From the NCBI GenBank assembly GCA_016713325.1, contig JADJPJ010000014.1:1-28609 (forward strand): a DNA stretch of 28,609 nt, written 5' to 3'. The notes beneath the pieces were generated by a model. The model was not told the DNA's origin and made no database searches. It saw only the letters and a program-made list of their open reading frames with translations. Made by a program: the position numbers and the translations under genes. The DNA comes from Candidatus Flexifilum affinis. GTDB lineage: Bacteria; Chloroflexota; Anaerolineae; Aggregatilineales; Phototrophicaceae. This document shows, one piece after another, positions 24,807 to 28,609 of this stretch (position 1 is the stretch's first letter; each line of letters opens with the position of its first letter).

Positions 24807-25200
24807 ATGGCTGGCGTAACGACAAACGAGATAATCGAAAAACTCTGGCTGGGGGTACGGGCACGCTGCCCGAACTGCGGCCAGGGCGCGCTGTTCGCGA
24901 AGTTCTTCAAGATGAACCACCTCTGCCCGGTGTGCGGCGTTCGCTTTGAACGGCAGGACGGCGGATCCATCAGCGGCATGGTGCTCAACTTCAGCTTCGC
25001 GGTCGTGACTGCGCTGGCGGCTTCTTCATCGTCGAGGCGCTCTACCACCGCCGCTCCTCACCCAGATGCTCCTCTGGAGCGTCTACACACTGGTCGTGGT
25101 GCTGGGACTCTCCCGCAGCACGCGCGGCGTCTGGGTGGCGGTCGCCTATCTGACCAGCGGGGTCAAGCGAGATGATGAGACTCAAGAGAAAGGGAGTTAA
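24807..25200 (+). CDS. DUF983 family zinc-ribbon membrane protein, frameshifted
   Basis: DUF983 proteins have a short N-terminal zinc ribbon and two membrane helices; their role is unknown. The N-terminus shows two Cys pairs: RARCPNCGQGALFAKFFKMN followed by HLCPVCGVRFERQDGG, then SISGMVLNFSFAVVTALA as the first helix. The frame then breaks near 25020; the next frames give GFFIVEALYH and MLLWSVYTLVVVLGLSRSTR with GVWVAVAYLTSG, the second hydrophobic region, ending KRDDETQEKGS at the TAA 25198-25200. The corrected length is about 130 aa, normal for the family. No clear Shine-Dalgarno sequence precedes the ATG. It ends 6 bp before the cystathionine beta-synthase-like gene, suggesting co-transcription. 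Confidence 0.75.
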
Positions 25201-25206
25201 CGCCCG

Positions 25207-26604
25207 ATGCCCGTACAGATCACGACAACATCCTCGGCACGCTCGGAGGCACGCCGCTCGTCCGGCTGAACAAGGTCGCGCGCAGCATCCCCGCCGGATC
25301 GTCAGCGAATGCCGAGTTTCTGCCAACCCTGGCGGATCGGTCAAGGACCGCATCGGCATCCAGATCATCGAGGACGCCGAGCGCGGGGGCGGCTCAGGCC
25401 GGGCGGCACGATCGTCGAAGCCACCAGCGGTAACACCGGCATCCGGGCTGGCCATCGCCGCCGCCATCAAGGGCTACAATTGCGTCTTCGTGTTGGCCGA
25501 CAAGCAGTCGCCGGAGAAGATCCAGATCCTGCGGGCGTTCGGCGCGCGGGCGATCGTCACGCCCAACGTCGAGCCGGAGGACCCGCGCAGCTATTACAGC
25601 GTCGCCCGCCGCGTGGTCGAGGAGACGCCGGGGGCTATCCTCGCCAACCAGTACCACAACCCGTCAACCCAAGGCCCACGAGCTGACCACCGGCCCGGAG
25701 ATCTGGGAACAGACGGGCGGCGACGTCCACGCCGTCGTCATGGGCATGGGCACTGGCGGCACGGTCACCGGCGTGGCCCGCTACCTCAAGTCGAAAAACC
25801 CGAATATCCAGATCGTCGGCGTCGATCCGGTCGGCTCCATCCTCTACCACCACTTCAAGACTGGCGGAGAGATGACCGAGGGCGCACAGCTACCTGGTCG
25901 AGGGCATCGGCGAGGACTTCTCCTCCACTTACGATTTCTCCCTGGTCGACGACGTGGTGCAGGTGTCCGACAAAGGTCGTTCCTGATGACCCGCCGCCTG
26001 GTTCGCGAAGAGGCATCTTCTGCGGCGTCTCCTGCGGCAGCGCCGTGGCGGGACCCTGCGCTATGCCCGGGCCGCTAAACTGACGCGCGGTCAGCGGGTG
26101 GTGGTCATCCTGCCGGACAGCGGCTACCGCTACCTGGGCAAGGTCTTCAACGACGAGTGGATGCGCGAAAACCGCTTCCTTGACCCGGTGTGGGTTGGCG
26201 CGTCGGTCGAAACCCTGCTTGACCGTCGCCCGCCGCAGGAGCTCATCGTCGCCCAGTGCAGCGACAGCATCGGCAGCGTGATCGCCAAGCTGCGCGAGCA
26301 CAGCATCTCGCAGGTGCCGGTGGTCAACGCCGAGCGCCAGCTTCTCGGCCTGGTGTCGGAGGTCAACCTGCTGAGTTTCCTGCCCAAGCAGAATGGCGCC
26401 GGCAGTATGGAGGAGGTCTCGCTGGAGGACTCCGGCGTCATCGAGACCGACCCGCCCAGCGCCGAACTCGACACCCCGCTGGATGTGCTGATGGCCACCC
26501 TGACCGGCAGTCGCAACGTCGTCATCGTCAAAGCCGGCGACGAAGTGCGCGACATCATCACCAAAATCGACCTGATCGATTTCATTTCCGGCGCGTCGCG
26601 GTGA
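25207..26604 (+). pseudogene. Cystathionine beta-synthase/cysteine synthase-like PLP enzyme with C-terminal CBS pair, multiply frameshifted
   Basis: This is a fold-type II PLP enzyme of the cysteine synthase/cystathionine beta-synthase group. Joined frames show LGTLGGTPLVRLNKVAR, NPGGSVKDRIGIQIIEDAER with the PLP-binding Lys, ATSGNTGI-type phosphate/substrate loop (near 25430), LADKQSPEKIQILRAFGARA, MGTGGTVTGVARYLKSKNPN (PLP-phosphate loop) and GIFCGVSCGSAVAG, then LPDSGYRYLGKVFNDEWMRE. From about residue 340 two CBS domains follow (QCSDSIGSVIAKLREHSISQ, then LDVLMATLTGSRNVVIV), ending DLIDFISGASR. CBS domains in such enzymes often bind S-adenosylmethionine or adenine nucleotides and regulate activity; which applies here is unknown. 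It acts in homocysteine-to-cysteine transsulfuration or O-acetylserine sulfhydrylation. The span equals 465 codons. Frameshifts fall near 25230, 25290, 25330, 25400, 25670, 25890 and 25975-26050; the CBS part is clean. Confidence 0.88.
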
Positions 26605-26704
26605 ACACTCATCAACCTTTAAGGGAACTGCGTAGTATTTCTATCGTTGCCATCTGTCGTTATTTGAGCACACCATGGCCGGCCACTCCTGAGGAGCAAA
26701 CCTG

Positions 26705-28609
26705 TTGAAAATCAAAACGCTCTTGCTGATCCTTTTGCTCGATGACTATCGCGCCAGCTGCCGCTGGCGCAGGACGCCCCCGGCCGAGGAGGAAATTCCC
26801 AGTGCCCAGATCCTCAACGAACAGGGCGGACCGGCGTCGATCACGGGTGAGGTCAACACACCAACGGCTTCTTCACGCTGGGCGTGGCCGAGCCGATGGT
26901 CATCCTGGAGAAAGATCAGGCCGGCTTCATCGACCGCGATCGCGGCTTCTGATCGCGCAGAATCGCAGGTCCTGGGCAAGATCACCTCGGACTTCTACAC
27001 CTCGCCCTTCACCTACCGCATCGACCAGCCGATCGAACCGGCCGGCACTCTGCGCGATGTCGACCAGGATGGCGAAGCAGACACCGGCGTGATGGTCTAC
27101 CCACCATCGCCCTACTGGACCAACACCTGGGGCGATCCGTATCTGGAAGAGCGCGACCTGTACGGCGGCGGCTGGTCCAGCGCCTACGCCTCGACACGCG
27201 TCGATCCGAACCCTTCGGCCAAGGGGGAGATCATCGGCGGCAAGTACTGATTTTCGCGCCGGAAGAAGGGCGGGGCTTCCCGTCCGGCTTCGGCGAGGAC
27301 GGCCGGCTCTTCACCGCCGACGACCCGATCGTGGTCGTGCCGCAGGGCTACACGGTGGTCAACCTGGAAAGCGATCCGTTCACCTTCGACCGCTCGCGCC
27401 GCCCGGTGATCAACCTGATCGAGGGCGAAGGCTCGAGCAGGAAGATTACTCCAACCTCAGCTACACCGAAGCTTTCGACGCGCTGATCGAGCTGTTCCGC
27501 GAGACGTACGCCTATACTGAAGCTCCAAGGAAATCGACTGGGACGCCAAGCTTGACGAAGGTTCCGCCCCATGTTCGAAGCAGGCCGAGGAAGATGTCGA
27601 CGTCGTGGCCTACCAGCTTGCCCCTGCGCGACTTAATCTGGTCGCTCCCCGACAGCCCACCTGAGCGCCCCCTTCGACCAGAACCAGTTCGCCATCGACA
27701 CCGCCGGCGGCTTGGGCATCCGCCGCGCGCGAAGCTGGACAACGGACGCGTGCTGGTCAAGGCTTACCTGTTGCCGGACGGCCCCGCAGCGAAGCGGGCG
27801 TCGAACTGCGGGCCGAACTGCCCCGAACTGAACAGGCAGCCGGTTCAGAAGTCATTCCCACCATTCAACCCCTGGTCGCTGCCCTTCAGTGCCGACCACA
27901 CCCTGCGCCTCTCAGCGGCTTCGCTACATGCTGCGCTCTCGGATCAGCACGGAGGTCGAGGTCACCTACCAGAACCCGGTGACGACAGGCCGACGACAGT
28001 TACGCTGACCAGCATCCCGGAGCGCGTCAGCTTCGCCTTCTCGTCCTTCAATGCCGGGCTGACCGGCGCGGAACAGCCATCGAGTTCCATGCGCTCGACA
28101 GCGGCTATGGATACGTCAGATCTACAGCTTCTCGGATAACGGGAAATCTGCTCAGCATCCAGCTCTGGGAGCGCGATTCGCTACGAACAGCGCCGGCACG
28201 CCAGGAGCTGATCATCGACATGCGCCAGAACGGCGGCGGCAGCGCTTCCTGGCAAAACCAGATGGCCGCGTACTTCCTATCGGGGAGGCGCTGGTATTGG
28301 GCAACAGCGGTCGTATGACCGAGAGCCTGGGCCGCTTCTACGCCGACCGGGATCTGGCGCGAAGTTTCTTCCTGCCCCGACGGAACTGCGCTACGACGGC
28401 CGCGAATCGCCGTGCTCTCGTCGGCCCCAGCCACAACAGCGCCCCTTGCAGTACTTCACCTACAACATGACCCTCGAAGACCGCGCCGCCATCGTCAGGC
28501 CAGTATCCGACGGCCGGCCTGGGCGGCGAGCAAACCTGATGCCCGGTGGCCTTCCAGCTTCAATGCTCGTTCACCCGCTCCGTCAGCCCGGATGGCGGAT
28601 CATCATCGA
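26705..28609 (+). pseudogene. S41-family C-terminal processing peptidase, secreted, frameshifted and cut by the window end
   Basis: The gene starts at TTG 26705 after GAGGAG and begins with a hydrophobic signal segment (KIKTLLLILLL, continuing in the next frame as SMTIAPAAAGAG). The N-terminal part contains SDFYTSPFTYRIDQPIEPAG and DRDLYGGGWSSAYASTR-like sequence, with EERDLYGGGW visible. Near 27370-27500 come RSRRPVINLIEGEG and a helical stretch (YTEAFDALIELFRE). Near 27600-27900 are LRDLIWSLPDS, FAIDTAGGLG and LDNGRVLVKAYLLPDGPAAK, resembling the bridge into a PDZ domain. The protease core follows: LIIDMRQNGGGSA (the S41 DLRxNGGG motif) and, after shifts, a GPSHNSA stretch near 28419-28440 where the catalytic Ser is expected. 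These enzymes cleave proteins from the C-terminus outside the membrane. More than ten single-base shifts are needed. The end is beyond the window. Confidence 0.75.

Overview
The window looks like a piece of a GC-rich bacterial chromosome, most plausibly a Chloroflexota (Anaerolineae-like) draft or metagenome contig. That placement is inference. It rests on a SpoVS/Alba-type protein beside dnaA in a genome with no other sporulation genes in view, an Uma2 endonuclease, DinB-fold proteins, a sugar ABC operon without its own ATPase, and many short palindromes confined to intergenic DNA. No rRNA, tRNA, CRISPR array, IS transposase or phage gene was seen.

Layout. 1-2.3 kb (minus): a small unknown gene, an EamA-type transporter and a TauE/SafE-type transporter, all broken by frameshifts. 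2.9-5.6 kb (plus): two frameshifted proteins sharing a related C-terminal domain; the second has a clan GH-A-like glycosidase domain. 5.7-6.9 kb: rdgB (plus) meeting a GNAT acetyltransferase (minus) tail to tail. 7.0-8.4 kb: dnaA (minus). 8.6-9.0 kb: an AT-rich candidate origin with repeated TTGGGAT motifs. 9.1-10.3 kb: spoVS and a PHP phosphoesterase overlapping at TAATG. 10.3-10.75 kb: an inverted-repeat element full of hairpins. 10.75-13.6 kb (minus): a secreted subtilase and the clamp-loader gene holB. 13.8-16.9 kb (minus): a sugar ABC operon (binding protein and two permeases). 17.3-20.7 kb (plus): ppk1 and a URO-D-fold protein. 20.7-22.5 kb (minus): Uma2 endonuclease with a coupled unknown gene, and a DinB-fold protein. 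22.6-28.6 kb (plus): aldehyde dehydrogenase, a second DinB-fold protein, DUF983, cystathionine beta-synthase-like enzyme with CBS domains, and an S41 protease that runs off the end.

Sequence quality matters here. From about 1 to 6.9 kb and from 22.4 to 28.6 kb almost every gene has one or more single-base frameshifts or an in-frame stop, and conserved residues resume in another frame each time. The middle is much cleaner, with single shifts in spoVS, the PHP gene, the subtilase, ppk1, the URO-D gene and the small gene upstream of Uma2. I read this mainly as uncorrected sequencing error rather than decay, so genes typed as pseudogenes may be intact in the organism. One shift creates a false 955-residue protease/clamp-loader fusion.

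The most interesting signal lies upstream of dnaA. Seven exact TTGGGAT/ATCCCAA motifs sit in about 250 bp, and two of them belong to a strict 10-bp tandem array. I saw no canonical DnaA boxes there, and the DNA-recognition signature of this DnaA is altered (GRTHST instead of GGRDHS/TT). Together they suggest an origin with shifted DnaA-box specificity, which is a testable inference.
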